From: Draconibacterium halophilum | Lineage (GTDB): Bacteria > Bacteroidota > Bacteroidia > Bacteroidales > Prolixibacteraceae | Direction: 5' to 3' | DNA length: 64,000 nt | NCBI RefSeq assembly: GCF_010448835.1 | Contig: NZ_CP048409.1 | Location: forward strand, 2,612,001-2,676,000 | In this document: positions 53,840 to 62,177 of the stretch, piece after piece | How positions within the stretch are numbered: position 1 is the stretch's first letter | Layout of the letters: every line of letters begins with the position of its first letter | Position numbers and translations under genes: made by a program | Notes under the pieces: generated by a model | The model's input: the letters and a program-made list of their open reading frames with translations, nothing else | Told to the model about the DNA's origin: nothing | The model's database searches: none

Positions 53840-54913
53840 ATGAAAAAAGTAAGTTTTTTATTCGCAATGCTATTTGCCGTAAGTATGGCAATGGGACAAA
53901 CAAACAACACTTCGGAAATTGACCAAAGCGATGCTAGTCAAGAAGCGACAGTTGATCAACAGGGGGCTGGTGACAATACGTCGTATGTGACGCAACAAAA
54001 TGCGAACAACGTTGCAACAGTAACACAAATTAATCCAGTTTTTGAAGGTTCGGTAGAAGATGATGATAACTTATCTACTGTTCTTCAAACAGGAGCTGGA
54101 AACGGAGCAATGGTAAGTCAAACAAATGATCATGGCTCAGGTGAATATGCTGGACCTGGTGGTGTTTTAGAAGCTGAAATTGAGCAGACAGGCAATAACA
54201 ATGATGCTGAACAAATACAGGGTGGAGCAAATCAAATGGGTGAATCCATGGCTTCAATTCTACAGTCAGGAAATGGAAATGATGCATTTCAACACCAACT
54301 GAAATATTACAACGACGCTTTTATTGTGCAAACTGGAAATAATAACTCTGCCATGCAAGCACAAGATACTGAATTGCCTGAAGTTGGTAGCTCGAACTAC
54401 GCTTCAATAACCCAGGGCGGTAATAATAATACTTCTGAACAAGAGCAAAATGGTTGGGATAATGATGTTATTGCAGTACAATCAGGGAATGGAAATACTG
54501 CATCACAGACTCAACTTAATAATTCATGGGTTAGTAGCTCATCCGTAATGCAATCAGGTAACAATAATTCAGCTTATCAAGTTTCATTGGGTAATTTAAA
54601 TAATGCTTTGATTGAACAATATTCCAATGGGAACAGTGCAAGCCAAAGACAACTTTCAGGAGATGCAACTCCGGCTGGATATCCTGCATTAAATGATGCT
54701 GAAATATATCAGTGGGGAGGAAATGGTAATGTAGCTATTCAAAATCAGATAAATGAAGCAGGTAATGTTTCAAACCATGCTATTATTTGGCAAAATGGTG
54801 CAAACAATGATGCTTCCCAAAATCAGTGGGGTGGATTTAACAGCAGTACAATTTCTCAAACTGGGAATGGTCATGTTGCCAATTTGACTCAGAATCAAAG
54901 TGTAACTCAATAA
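53840..54913 (+). CDS. csgA: Major curlin (CsgA-like) amyloid subunit
   Basis: The 357-residue secreted protein has a signal peptide (to AMGQ, residue 20) and at least ten imperfect repeats of the curlin pattern, such as ILQSGNGNDAFQHQ, IVQTGNNNSAMQAQ, ITQGGNNNTSEQEQ, VMQSGNNNSAYQ and ISQTGNGHVANLTQ. Gln and Asn at fixed spacing stack into an amyloid beta-solenoid. It is more than twice the length of E. coli CsgA (151), with acidic/Gly insertions between repeats. Very rich in Asn, Gln, Ser and Gly and free of Cys. A strong hairpin follows, before the csgB-like gene. Confidence 0.88.
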   Translation: MKKVSFLFAMLFAVSMAMGQTNNTSEIDQSDASQEATVDQQGAGDNTSYVTQQNANNVATVTQINPVFEGSVEDDDNLSTVLQTGAGNGAMVSQTNDHGSGEYAGPGGVLEAEIEQTGNNNDAEQIQGGANQMGESMASILQSGNGNDAFQHQLKYYNDAFIVQTGNNNSAMQAQDTELPEVGSSNYASITQGGNNNTSEQEQNGWDNDVIAVQSGNGNTASQTQLNNSWVSSSSVMQSGNNNSAYQVSLGNLNNALIEQYSNGNSASQRQLSGDATPAGYPALNDAEIYQWGGNGNVAIQNQINEAGNVSNHAIIWQNGANNDASQNQWGGFNSSTISQTGNGHVANLTQNQSVTQ

Positions 54914-54978
54914 TATTAATTGAGAGAATCGAAGAAACCTGGCCATCAAGTTAGGTGACTCCTCGATCGTAATGTGAT

Positions 54979-55016
54979 GGTTAGCTTCCGGGGAAATTCC
55001 CCGGAAGCTTTTAACC
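54979..55016 (+). promoter_or_regulatory. Strong hairpin between major and minor curlin genes
   Basis: AGCTTCCGGGGAA (54983-54995) pairs perfectly with TTCCCCGGAAGCT (54997-55009). GGTTA and TAACC (54979-54983, 55012-55016) can extend the stem past a T bulge. Only a weak T-rich tail follows. It probably acts as a partial terminator or mRNA stabiliser that raises major-subunit output over downstream genes. Confidence 0.65.
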
Positions 55017-55137
55017 ATTTTTACTTTCTGCTTTTTCAGGAAGGATTTGAAAAAAGAGCTAACTTCAAACCATACTGAAGGGGCTTTTAAAAATACTCGC
55101 AACAAAGGATAAATTTGTTACCAAATTTTATAACGCA

Positions 55138-55851
55138 ATGAAACGATACCTTATATTTTTATCCGTTTTTGTTCTGGCAGCTTTTAGCGTCTCAGCTCAA
55201 AAAGATGCATCGGAAGATGTGAAAGAATTGAAAAGCGGACAGGTGGAGGTTGAAAACGAACTGTTGTATCCCAACCAGGCAATGATTAACCAGAGCGGTT
55301 TTTCCAATACCATAAAAACGGTGCAAGAGCAACAGGGCGTATTGCAAAATTCGCTTAATGCCATTCAGCGCGATGGTAACCAGCAAGCATACATTGAACA
55401 AACCGGAACCGGTTTGCAAACAACGTTGCTCCAGGCAAATGAAAATTTTGAATACGCCAATGGAGGACGCGTCCCTGAGGAGAATGTGGGTAACATCGCC
55501 AACATCTGGTCGGTAGGTCACAACATCATTCAAACCGTTACCCAGTTGGGCAGCGGAAACGAAATAAACAGTCTGATTGAAAATTCTACTCTCAATGTGC
55601 GTGAAGCGCAATTATACCAGGAAGGAATGAATAACTCCATAAATTTGGCTGTAAAAGGTCCATGGAACGGAGCTGGTGCCGAACCCGATATGATTTCAGT
55701 AAAACAGGAAGGAATCGGATTTTCTGTTTCGGCTTTAATGGAACCTTATTCAAAACCTGTAATTGTGCATCAGTACAATGGATGGAGTGGCGGAATGGAT
55801 GTTCAGATACACACCACCACAAATTTTACAGGATTTCCTGCTAAAAAATAG
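55138..55851 (+). CDS. csgB: Minor curlin / nucleator (CsgB-like)
   Basis: The 237-residue secreted protein has a signal peptide (to VSAQ, residue 20). The curlin-type repeats are more degenerate than those of the major subunit: MINQSGFSNTIK, YIEQTGTGLQ, VTQLGSGNEI, LYQEGMNNSIN and VKQEGIGFSV. Position after the major subunit and directly before csgE (2 bp) supports a nucleator role. It could also be a second structural subunit. Confidence 0.78.
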   Translation: MKRYLIFLSVFVLAAFSVSAQKDASEDVKELKSGQVEVENELLYPNQAMINQSGFSNTIKTVQEQQGVLQNSLNAIQRDGNQQAYIEQTGTGLQTTLLQANENFEYANGGRVPEENVGNIANIWSVGHNIIQTVTQLGSGNEINSLIENSTLNVREAQLYQEGMNNSINLAVKGPWNGAGAEPDMISVKQEGIGFSVSALMEPYSKPVIVHQYNGWSGGMDVQIHTTTNFTGFPAKK

Positions 55852-55852
55852 C

Positions 55853-56395
55853 ATGATGAAGCAATTGCCAGTCATATTGTTTTTACTCACCATCGCCCTA
55901 ACCGGCAGCGCGCAGCAGGACACATTGCTGCAGCGGGGTAACCTTCAAACGGATACCCTTTTAATGAATTCAATACAACCAAAAGAAGCACCGCCCAGCC
56001 TGCAAAAGCTGATCGAGGAAGTTACAGCACAAACTGAAACAGAGCAGGAAAGCGAAGATGCTGATATTGAAATTGATGGCTTGCTTTTCGACCAGACAAA
56101 GACGAAAAGCGGAAGAGATTTTTACGATTTTTTTTATAACCAGTGGCAGGCACCGCCTGATACAAAAAACTATTCAATATTTATTGAAGAGAAACCATTC
56201 AGGCTGCGCACCACATTAATTGAAGTAAAGATAAATGAAACCCTGGTTTTCCAGTCTTACCTAATGCCACGAACTTCTTATGTTGAGCAGGTTGCCCAAC
56301 AGGCAGTGGCGCAAACCCAGCTTTACCTGGCCAATTACGAGGAGATCATGCGCCAGCTTGAAGGAGAAGACCAGTCGGGAAACGGGATATTTTAA
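55853..56395 (+). CDS. csgE: Curli assembly factor CsgE
   Basis: The frame opens with two ATGs at 55853 and 55856; the 180-residue product has a signal peptide (to GSAQQ). The C-terminal ~110 residues match CsgE, with IDGLLFDQTKTKSGRDFYDFFY and FRLRTTLIEVKINETLVFQSYL (read in parts). CsgE caps the CsgG pore on the periplasmic side and admits curlin subunits. About 45 extra residues (acidic linker) precede the domain compared with E. coli CsgE (129). It begins one base after csgB ends. Confidence 0.9.
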   Translation: MMKQLPVILFLLTIALTGSAQQDTLLQRGNLQTDTLLMNSIQPKEAPPSLQKLIEEVTAQTETEQESEDADIEIDGLLFDQTKTKSGRDFYDFFYNQWQAPPDTKNYSIFIEEKPFRLRTTLIEVKINETLVFQSYLMPRTSYVEQVAQQAVAQTQLYLANYEEIMRQLEGEDQSGNGIF

Positions 56396-56397
56396 GG

Positions 56398-56582
56398 AAG
56401 CCCCCTGTAATCCCCCAAAGGGGATGGTTTCCCTCCCATGTGGGGGTCAGGAGGGGGCAGAAGAAGCGTTCATTTTTTTTGCATTATTGATTAAAAACGA
56501 GGAATTTATAAACACGGCCTTATAATCCCCTGAAAGGGGATGTTTTCCTTCCGCCAGTCGGCGGAGAGGCTAGGAGGGGCTT
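56398..56582. repeat. Two related G/C-rich repeat elements in the csgE-csgF gap
   Basis: Copy 1 at 56398-56458 has AATCCCCCAAAGGGGATGG, TTCCCTCC and GGTCAGGAGGGGG. Copy 2 at 56520-56580 has AATCCCCTGAAAGGGGATG, TTCCTTCC and GGCTAGGAGGGG. They share order and spacing and are separated by an AT-rich spacer. They resemble dispersed intergenic elements in Bacteroidota. Each may fold as a hairpin (CCCC/GGGG). Confidence 0.7.
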
Positions 56583-56595
56583 TAAACCACACATT

Positions 56596-57021
56596 ATGAA
56601 CAAATTTTTAATAATATTATTTGGAACATTTCTACTGTTTTCGATACATTCTAAAGCACAGGATTTTGTTTATCAACCCAAAAACCCGGCTTTTGGCGGA
56701 AATCCTTACAACTACAGTTGGATGCTAAGTTCGGCCCAGGCGCAGGATACTTATAAGGCGCCTGAAATGGAAGATGACAGAGCCAGTTATTGGGATCGTG
56801 ATCCGCTGGAAGATTTTGCCGATGACTTGAATCGTCAGATTCTCAGTCAGCTTTCCCGAGAAATAATTACCCGCCAGTTTGGTGAAAATGCCCTGGAGGA
56901 AGGTATCTATGTTCTGGGAGATTACCAGATTGATGTCGGAAGTAATGACGGGGGCATCAATGTTACTATTGTAGATAATACCAACGGTGCCACTACCACT
57001 GTTTCGGTTCCCTATTTTTAA
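56596..57021 (+). CDS. csgF: Curli assembly factor CsgF
   Basis: The 141-residue protein has a signal peptide (to SKAQ) and then the CsgF signature FVYQPKNPAFGGNPYNYSWMLSSAQAQ (read in part), whose N-terminus inserts in the CsgG channel in the known complex. The rest is a short helix and beta-sheet. CsgF couples secretion to nucleation at the outer surface. 200 bp, including two repeat elements, separate it from csgE, and 21 bp from csgG. Confidence 0.92.
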   Translation: MNKFLIILFGTFLLFSIHSKAQDFVYQPKNPAFGGNPYNYSWMLSSAQAQDTYKAPEMEDDRASYWDRDPLEDFADDLNRQILSQLSREIITRQFGENALEEGIYVLGDYQIDVGSNDGGINVTIVDNTNGATTTVSVPYF

Positions 57022-57042
57022 CCAACGAAAAATTTAATTACG

Positions 57043-58416
57043 ATGCTGAAAAAAATGAATTTCAGGAGTGTTGTGTTTTTTTTGTTGATTTTGGTAGTTG
57101 GATCATGCAGTCCTGTATTTCACCAACCCTTGGGCACTTCTCGCGAAGCCGAACTTGGGCCTGAAACACGCATGAAAAAGGAATTACTCGATTTACCGGA
57201 ACCGCAGGAACAGATTGTTGTAGCGGTGTACAAATTCCGCGACCAGACCGGCCAGTATAAACCTTCAGAAACCGGTGCCAGCTGGTCCACAGCAGTTACA
57301 CAGGGCGCCACAAATATCCTGATGCGGGCACTCGAGGAATCGGGGTGGTTTATACCCATCGAACGTGAAAACATCAGCAACCTGCTGAACGAACGAAAAA
57401 TTATCCGCTCAAGTCGCGAGCAGTACGAAGGAGGAGGAAACATGCTGCTTCCGCCGCTGCTTTTTGCCGGTGTGCTTATCGAGGGCGGAATTGTTTCCTA
57501 TGAATCAAATGTATTTACCGGCGGGGCAGGAGTGCGTTACTTTGGCGCCGATGCCTCAGCACAATACCGCGAAGACCGGGTAAGTATATACCTGCGTGCG
57601 GTTTCAACCAGTAACGGGAAAGTGCTGAAAACAGTTTATACTACCAAGTCCATCCTTTCGCAGGAAGTGTCGATGGGCGTATTCCGCTATGTAAAATTTA
57701 AACGCTTGTTGGAAGCCGAAACCGGATTTACCTACAACGAGCCTACTGAAATGGCCGTTACCGAAGCCATTGAAAAAGGCATACAAAGTTTAATTATCGA
57801 AGGTGTAATCGACAATCTTTGGGCGTTAAAAGATACTGCTCAACAGAATTCTCAGGTTTTTGAAGCGTACTTAAAGGAAAAAGAGGATAACCTGGAAGAG
57901 GATTTAATGGGCCGACATTACGAAAAAGAGTACCGCGACAATCACTATATGTCTGTTTCCGGTGCGGTGCAAATGTACAACGGCGATTATTCAAAAAGTA
58001 GTCCCCGGCCGGGTGGCTCACTCAATTTTGGAGTGGGACTCAATAAATCGTTTTTCCTGGAAGCCGGTTTTGGTCCATCGGTAATTCATGTAAACAATAT
58101 TTACGGATCAATGGAGTACAGTGGTCATCTCAATTTAATGTTCCTGGCCAATACCCGCGATAAATATTCGCCCTATCTGAAAACAGGAATTGGTACGCTG
58201 TACGATTTTGGCGGAACAATTGGTGTGTCAGACAAAGAACTCATTCCTTTTCTCTCCTTTGGGGGTGGAATGGAATACCTGTTTACCCGCCGTTTTGGTG
58301 TTACAGGAGGCGCGTTTTTTAATCAGTTTCTTTCCGATTCGTTCGACGGATCGATGTCGGGAACGTTTAACGACAGTTTCTGGGGATTTGATTTGGGATT
58401 ACGGATGTATTTTTAA
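57043..58416 (+). CDS. csgG: Curli secretion channel CsgG fused to a C-terminal beta-barrel domain
   Basis: The 457-residue lipoprotein has a lipobox at VVGSC (Cys22). Residues ~50-265 match CsgG: YKFRDQTGQYKP, WSTAVTQGATNIL, GWFIPIERENISNLLNERKIIRSS, GGIVSYESN and VSIYLRAVSTSNGKVL (read in parts). The constriction-loop region reads GASWST in place of ASNFST, so the Asn/Phe pair is Ser/Trp. After a linker (266-300), residues 301-457 show alternating hydrophobic strands ending GFDLGLRMYF, typical of an eight-stranded outer-membrane beta-barrel. E. coli CsgG has 277 residues and no such domain. Confidence 0.9.
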   Translation: MLKKMNFRSVVFFLLILVVGSCSPVFHQPLGTSREAELGPETRMKKELLDLPEPQEQIVVAVYKFRDQTGQYKPSETGASWSTAVTQGATNILMRALEESGWFIPIERENISNLLNERKIIRSSREQYEGGGNMLLPPLLFAGVLIEGGIVSYESNVFTGGAGVRYFGADASAQYREDRVSIYLRAVSTSNGKVLKTVYTTKSILSQEVSMGVFRYVKFKRLLEAETGFTYNEPTEMAVTEAIEKGIQSLIIEGVIDNLWALKDTAQQNSQVFEAYLKEKEDNLEEDLMGRHYEKEYRDNHYMSVSGAVQMYNGDYSKSSPRPGGSLNFGVGLNKSFFLEAGFGPSVIHVNNIYGSMEYSGHLNLMFLANTRDKYSPYLKTGIGTLYDFGGTIGVSDKELIPFLSFGGGMEYLFTRRFGVTGGAFFNQFLSDSFDGSMSGTFNDSFWGFDLGLRMYF

Positions 58417-58438
58417 AAAAAGAAAAAAATCAACATAG

Positions 58439-59086
58439 ATGAAAACAAAATTATGGATACCGGCAATTTTTCTTTTGCTCATTTTTGTGGGGTGCGAAGA
58501 AGAAAAAATTGATATTGAAAAGTTTGGAAGCGTAAGCGGCGTTGTCCTCGATGGCGAAGATTATACCCCTCTCGAAGGGGTGCTAGTCTCAACCAGTCCT
58601 GCCAGCTCTACAACCTTAACAAATGCAGAGGGTGTGTTTGAATTTAATAAAGTAAAAGAAGGCGAAGTTGCTGTAACAGCCCGTAAAAAGGACTTCCTGA
58701 GCGGAAGTGTAAGTGTGGCTGTATATGAAAGTGAATCAACTGCCCTTACTTTTTTTATGCTGAAAGATGATAAGGATGTGGGATGGGTAAGTATTTACGA
58801 TCCGGTTCCCGGTAACGGCGCTATCGATCAGCAAACATCGTTTACCTTTCAGTGGAACGTGGATCAGCAAAACAGAAGTAAAGAACTGGATTATACAGTC
58901 TATTATTTTGAATCAGGTTCTACAGTTCAGAAAATTGCCGGCGAAAACCTTACGGCTTCCGAAGTGATTGTCGACGGACTTAATTATTCCACAACTTACT
59001 ATTGGTATGTGGTTGCCAAATACGAAGGCGATAAAGTGGCCAACAGCCCAACCTGGTCGTTTAAAACGGATGATAATAACGAGTAA
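58439..59086 (+). CDS. Lipoprotein with carboxypeptidase-like and FN3 domains, last gene of the curli locus
   Basis: The 215-residue protein has a lipobox FVGC (Cys19), a carboxypeptidase-regulatory-like fold (VSGVVLDGEDYTPLEGVLVS, about 32-105) and a fibronectin type III-like domain (about 120-210, TSFTFQWNVDQQ, STTYYWYVVAKYEGD). It is 22 bp after csgG and before a terminator. It may attach fibres or assembly factors to the outer membrane; no known csg gene matches it. Confidence 0.82.
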   Translation: MKTKLWIPAIFLLLIFVGCEEEKIDIEKFGSVSGVVLDGEDYTPLEGVLVSTSPASSTTLTNAEGVFEFNKVKEGEVAVTARKKDFLSGSVSVAVYESESTALTFFMLKDDKDVGWVSIYDPVPGNGAIDQQTSFTFQWNVDQQNRSKELDYTVYYFESGSTVQKIAGENLTASEVIVDGLNYSTTYYWYVVAKYEGDKVANSPTWSFKTDDNNE

Positions 59087-59216
59087 AATCAGCTGTAGCT
59101 AATTTTCGAAATGATATTTAATAAATGTTCTTTGTAGAATCGTAATTCATTGAAAAATGAAACAAATGGAATAATTATCTAAATTTTCTCTTACAACAAT
59201 CAGTTTTTAATTCGTT

Positions 59217-59248
59217 AAGAAAGATCCAAAAATGGGTCTTTCTTTTTT
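59217..59248 (+). terminator. Intrinsic terminator of the curli operon
   Basis: AAGAAAGATCC (59217-59227) pairs with GGGTCTTTCTT (59234-59244) and continues into T, 130 bp after the last stop. Confidence 0.8.
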
Positions 59249-59303
59249 ATTATCTGTCTGCTTTTCGCTATTTTTAACCCAAACAAATAAAAACAAGTAA
59301 ATC

Positions 59304-59819
59304 ATGTTGAAAGAAAAAATGCTAAATGCGTTAAACGAGCAAATTAACGCGGAACAATATTCGTCATTATTATACCTCTCAATGTCAGCCTATTTTAACG
59401 ATAAAGGGCTGCCTGGTTTTGCAAACTGGATGTACGTTCAGTATCAGGAAGAGTTGACGCATGCCAATAAATTTTTCGATTATATTGTGGAAAGAAGTGG
59501 CAAAGTTGAATTAAAAGCAATTGCTCAAATGCCAACGACCTGGGATGGTGTAATTGATGTGTATGAAAAAACATTGGAACACGAACAACACGTTACCAGT
59601 TTAATTAACGACTTGGTTGATATTGCCGTTGAAGAAAGAGACCATGCAACACAAAGTTTTTTGCGTTGGTTTGTTGATGAGCAAGTTGAAGAAGAAGCCA
59701 ACGTTACTGAAATACTTGATACCTTGAAGCTTATTGATGGGCAGGGTAATGGTATTTTTATGCTGGATCGTGAAATGCGTAATCGTTCTTTTGTTGATAC
59801 TACTGCTGCAGCTGAATAG
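59304..59819 (+). CDS. ftnA: Bacterial non-haem ferritin
   Basis: The 171-residue four-helix protein has the ferroxidase ligands in NEQINAEQYSS (Glu17) and YQEELTHANKFF (Glu, His), EHEQHVTSLI and DEQVEEEANVTEIL. It oxidises ferrous iron and stores it in a 24-mer shell. Single gene with its own terminator; length is typical. Confidence 0.95.
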   Translation: MLKEKMLNALNEQINAEQYSSLLYLSMSAYFNDKGLPGFANWMYVQYQEELTHANKFFDYIVERSGKVELKAIAQMPTTWDGVIDVYEKTLEHEQHVTSLINDLVDIAVEERDHATQSFLRWFVDEQVEEEANVTEILDTLKLIDGQGNGIFMLDREMRNRSFVDTTAAAE

Positions 59820-59842
59820 AAATAAAATCACTATAAAGGATT

Positions 59843-59870
59843 AAAAGGCTGCTAAAAGAGCAGCCTTTTT
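59843..59870 (+). terminator. Intrinsic terminator of the ferritin gene
   Basis: AAAAGGCTGC (59843-59852) pairs with GCAGCCTTTT (59860-59869) followed by T, 23 bp after the stop and 13 bp before the next ATG. Confidence 0.85.
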
Positions 59871-59882
59871 TATTTTTACACC

Positions 59883-62072
59883 ATGGAACCCAGAGAACAA
59901 ATATATACCAGGTATGATCACTTAAAGGAATTTTGCCAGTTAACCTGGGATGACGCTTCTTTTCTAAAACTAGAGAATGCATTTGATTTTACCAAACAAG
60001 TACTTGGGGAAACCCGTTTTTCTCACGGCGAAGTAATTTTGAGCCATTCCATTGAAGTAGCCTCTATAATTGCAATGGAGATTGGTCTTGAGCCCGACTC
60101 TGTAATTACCGGGTTGTTGCACAATGTTATGTATGCCGGCTTAAAAGAAAAGGTAACCGAAAAAGAAATTGGTGAGAAATTTGGTACGCACATCAGTTTA
60201 ATTCTGGAAGGCATGGCCAAGATTAATGCGTTGGGAACCGATACCATTGATCTTCATTCGGAAAATTACAGAAAACTAATGCTTGCAATGGCTGGCGATG
60301 TTCGTGTTATTCTGGTGAAAATTGCCGACCGTTTGCAGGTTATGCGCAACCTGGAAGTATACAATGAGGCGAATCAGCAAAAACTGGCCCACGAAACACA
60401 ATATTTATACGCTCCACTGGCACACAGGCTTGGTTTATACAATATAACCTCCGAGATGCAGGATATATGTCTAAAAATTCAAAAGCCTGACGAGTATCAT
60501 TACGTAGTAAACCGTTTGAAAGAAACGGAACGTGAACGAGCCAGTTTTGTAGCCGAGTTTGTTAAGCCCATTGAGAAAAAATTACAGCAGCGCGGGTTGA
60601 AATTTTCGATGAAAGCACGTACGAAATCTATTTCGTCGATAAATACCAAAATGCGTAAAAAAAATGTTTCTTTCGACGAGGTGATGGACCTGTTTGCTAT
60701 TCGGGTAATTCTCGATTCGGAACCTGAAAATGAAAAAGCCGACTGCTGGACAGCCTATTCGTTTGTTACCGAAGAGTATCAAACCAACCCGAACCGATTG
60801 CGCGATTGGATTACGATTCCAAAATCAAATGGTTACGAGTCGCTGCATACAACGGTAATGGGGCCACATAAAAAATGGGTTGAAATTCAGATCCGTACCA
60901 AACGAATGGACGAGGTTGCCGAAAAAGGATTAGCTGCACACTGGAAATATAAAGGAGGCAAAGAATCGGGTTTTGATTCGTGGTTGGCCGGAATTCGCGA
61001 TATTCTTGAAAATCCCGGATTAAATGCGGTTGATTTTATCGATCACTTTAATACGGATATTTACAGTGATGAAATATTTATTTTCACGCCAAAAGGAGAT
61101 TTGAAGAAAATGCCATTGGGATCAACCGTGTTGGATTTTGCTTATGAAATTCACTCGCGTATTGGCGATACTTGTGTTGGCGGAAAAATAAATGGTAAAA
61201 AGGTTACTTTAAAACACCAGCTTAAAAACGGTGATCAAATTGAAATTGATACTTCGAATAACCAGAAACCCAAGTTGGACTGGCTCGATTTTGTAGTAAC
61301 ATCAAAAGCTAAAAACCGGGTTAAGGCGAGTTTAAACGAAGATAGAAACCGCCAGGCAATCGATGGGAGGGAGATGTTATTACGCAAATTTAAAAACTGG
61401 AAACTGGATTTAAATGACGATGCGATAAGAAAAATTCTGAAACACTTTGGATTTAAACTTGCCGTTGATTTTTACTATGAAATAGCAATTGGTAAAATTG
61501 ATACGCTGGAAGTAAAATCGCTGTTTCTTGAAAAAGAAGAAGAAGATTCAACTAAAAAAGCTGTTGAAGAACTGTTGCCAACCAGTGAGGCTAAAAACCT
61601 GACGTACGATGGTGGCGACGATTTTCTAATCATTGACAATAATCTGAAAAATGTAAACTACAAGCTTTCCAAATGCTGTAATCCTGTTTTTGGCGACCGG
61701 ATTTTTGGGTTTGTTACCATTAACGATGGAATAAAAATTCATCGTGCCAATTGTCCGAATGCACCACAAATGAGAGCGCGCTTTCCGTACCGTATCATCA
61801 AAACAGTATGGAAAGATAATACCAGTAGTAGTTCGTTTTTAACATCGCTGCATATTTCCGGAACCGACGAAGTTGGTATCGTTTCTGAAATTACGCATAT
61901 CATTTCAAAAGATATAGGCACTCAAATGCGATCGATAAATATTTCAAGCGATAAAGGCAATTTTGAAGGAATATTGCAGATATCGGTTTATAATCTCGAT
62001 CACCTTGAATTTCTTATTCATAAACTAAAAAAGGTAAAAGGTGTTATTTCTGTAACAAGGGGAGAGAAATAG
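59883..62072 (+). CDS. relA: RelA/SpoT-family (p)ppGpp synthetase with degenerate hydrolase site
   Basis: The 729-residue protein has an HD-like domain (about 35-180), the synthetase domain (about 225-345, ARTKSISSINTKMRK, DLFAIRVIL, SNGYESLHTTVM, VEIQIRTKRMDEVAEKGLAAHWKYK), a TGS domain (about 395-455), and a C-terminal zinc-finger/ACT region (CCNPVFGDRIFGF, HISGTDEVGIVSEI). The hydrolase HD motif is LLHNVMYAG, so His80 is followed by Asn, and the next ED pair is gone. ADRLQ replaces the usual ADRLHN. Synthesis of (p)ppGpp seems intact but breakdown is not. It is separate from any ribosomal or tRNA partner here. Confidence 0.92.
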   Translation: MEPREQIYTRYDHLKEFCQLTWDDASFLKLENAFDFTKQVLGETRFSHGEVILSHSIEVASIIAMEIGLEPDSVITGLLHNVMYAGLKEKVTEKEIGEKFGTHISLILEGMAKINALGTDTIDLHSENYRKLMLAMAGDVRVILVKIADRLQVMRNLEVYNEANQQKLAHETQYLYAPLAHRLGLYNITSEMQDICLKIQKPDEYHYVVNRLKETERERASFVAEFVKPIEKKLQQRGLKFSMKARTKSISSINTKMRKKNVSFDEVMDLFAIRVILDSEPENEKADCWTAYSFVTEEYQTNPNRLRDWITIPKSNGYESLHTTVMGPHKKWVEIQIRTKRMDEVAEKGLAAHWKYKGGKESGFDSWLAGIRDILENPGLNAVDFIDHFNTDIYSDEIFIFTPKGDLKKMPLGSTVLDFAYEIHSRIGDTCVGGKINGKKVTLKHQLKNGDQIEIDTSNNQKPKLDWLDFVVTSKAKNRVKASLNEDRNRQAIDGREMLLRKFKNWKLDLNDDAIRKILKHFGFKLAVDFYYEIAIGKIDTLEVKSLFLEKEEEDSTKKAVEELLPTSEAKNLTYDGGDDFLIIDNNLKNVNYKLSKCCNPVFGDRIFGFVTINDGIKIHRANCPNAPQMRARFPYRIIKTVWKDNTSSSSFLTSLHISGTDEVGIVSEITHIISKDIGTQMRSINISSDKGNFEGILQISVYNLDHLEFLIHKLKKVKGVISVTRGEK

Positions 62073-62177
62073 GAATGAAACGAGTATTACAAAGTTTTTG
62101 AAACGTACGATGATTGCTGAAATCAGGCGAGTTCTATCTTTGCCTTAATGAATAAGTGATTTTAATAACTTGAAAAT

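Noticed and set aside
55763..55852. Upstream extension of CsgE overlapping the csgB-like gene
   Set aside because: It would remove the signal peptide from the N-terminus; ATG at 55853 is correctly placed after the csgB stop.
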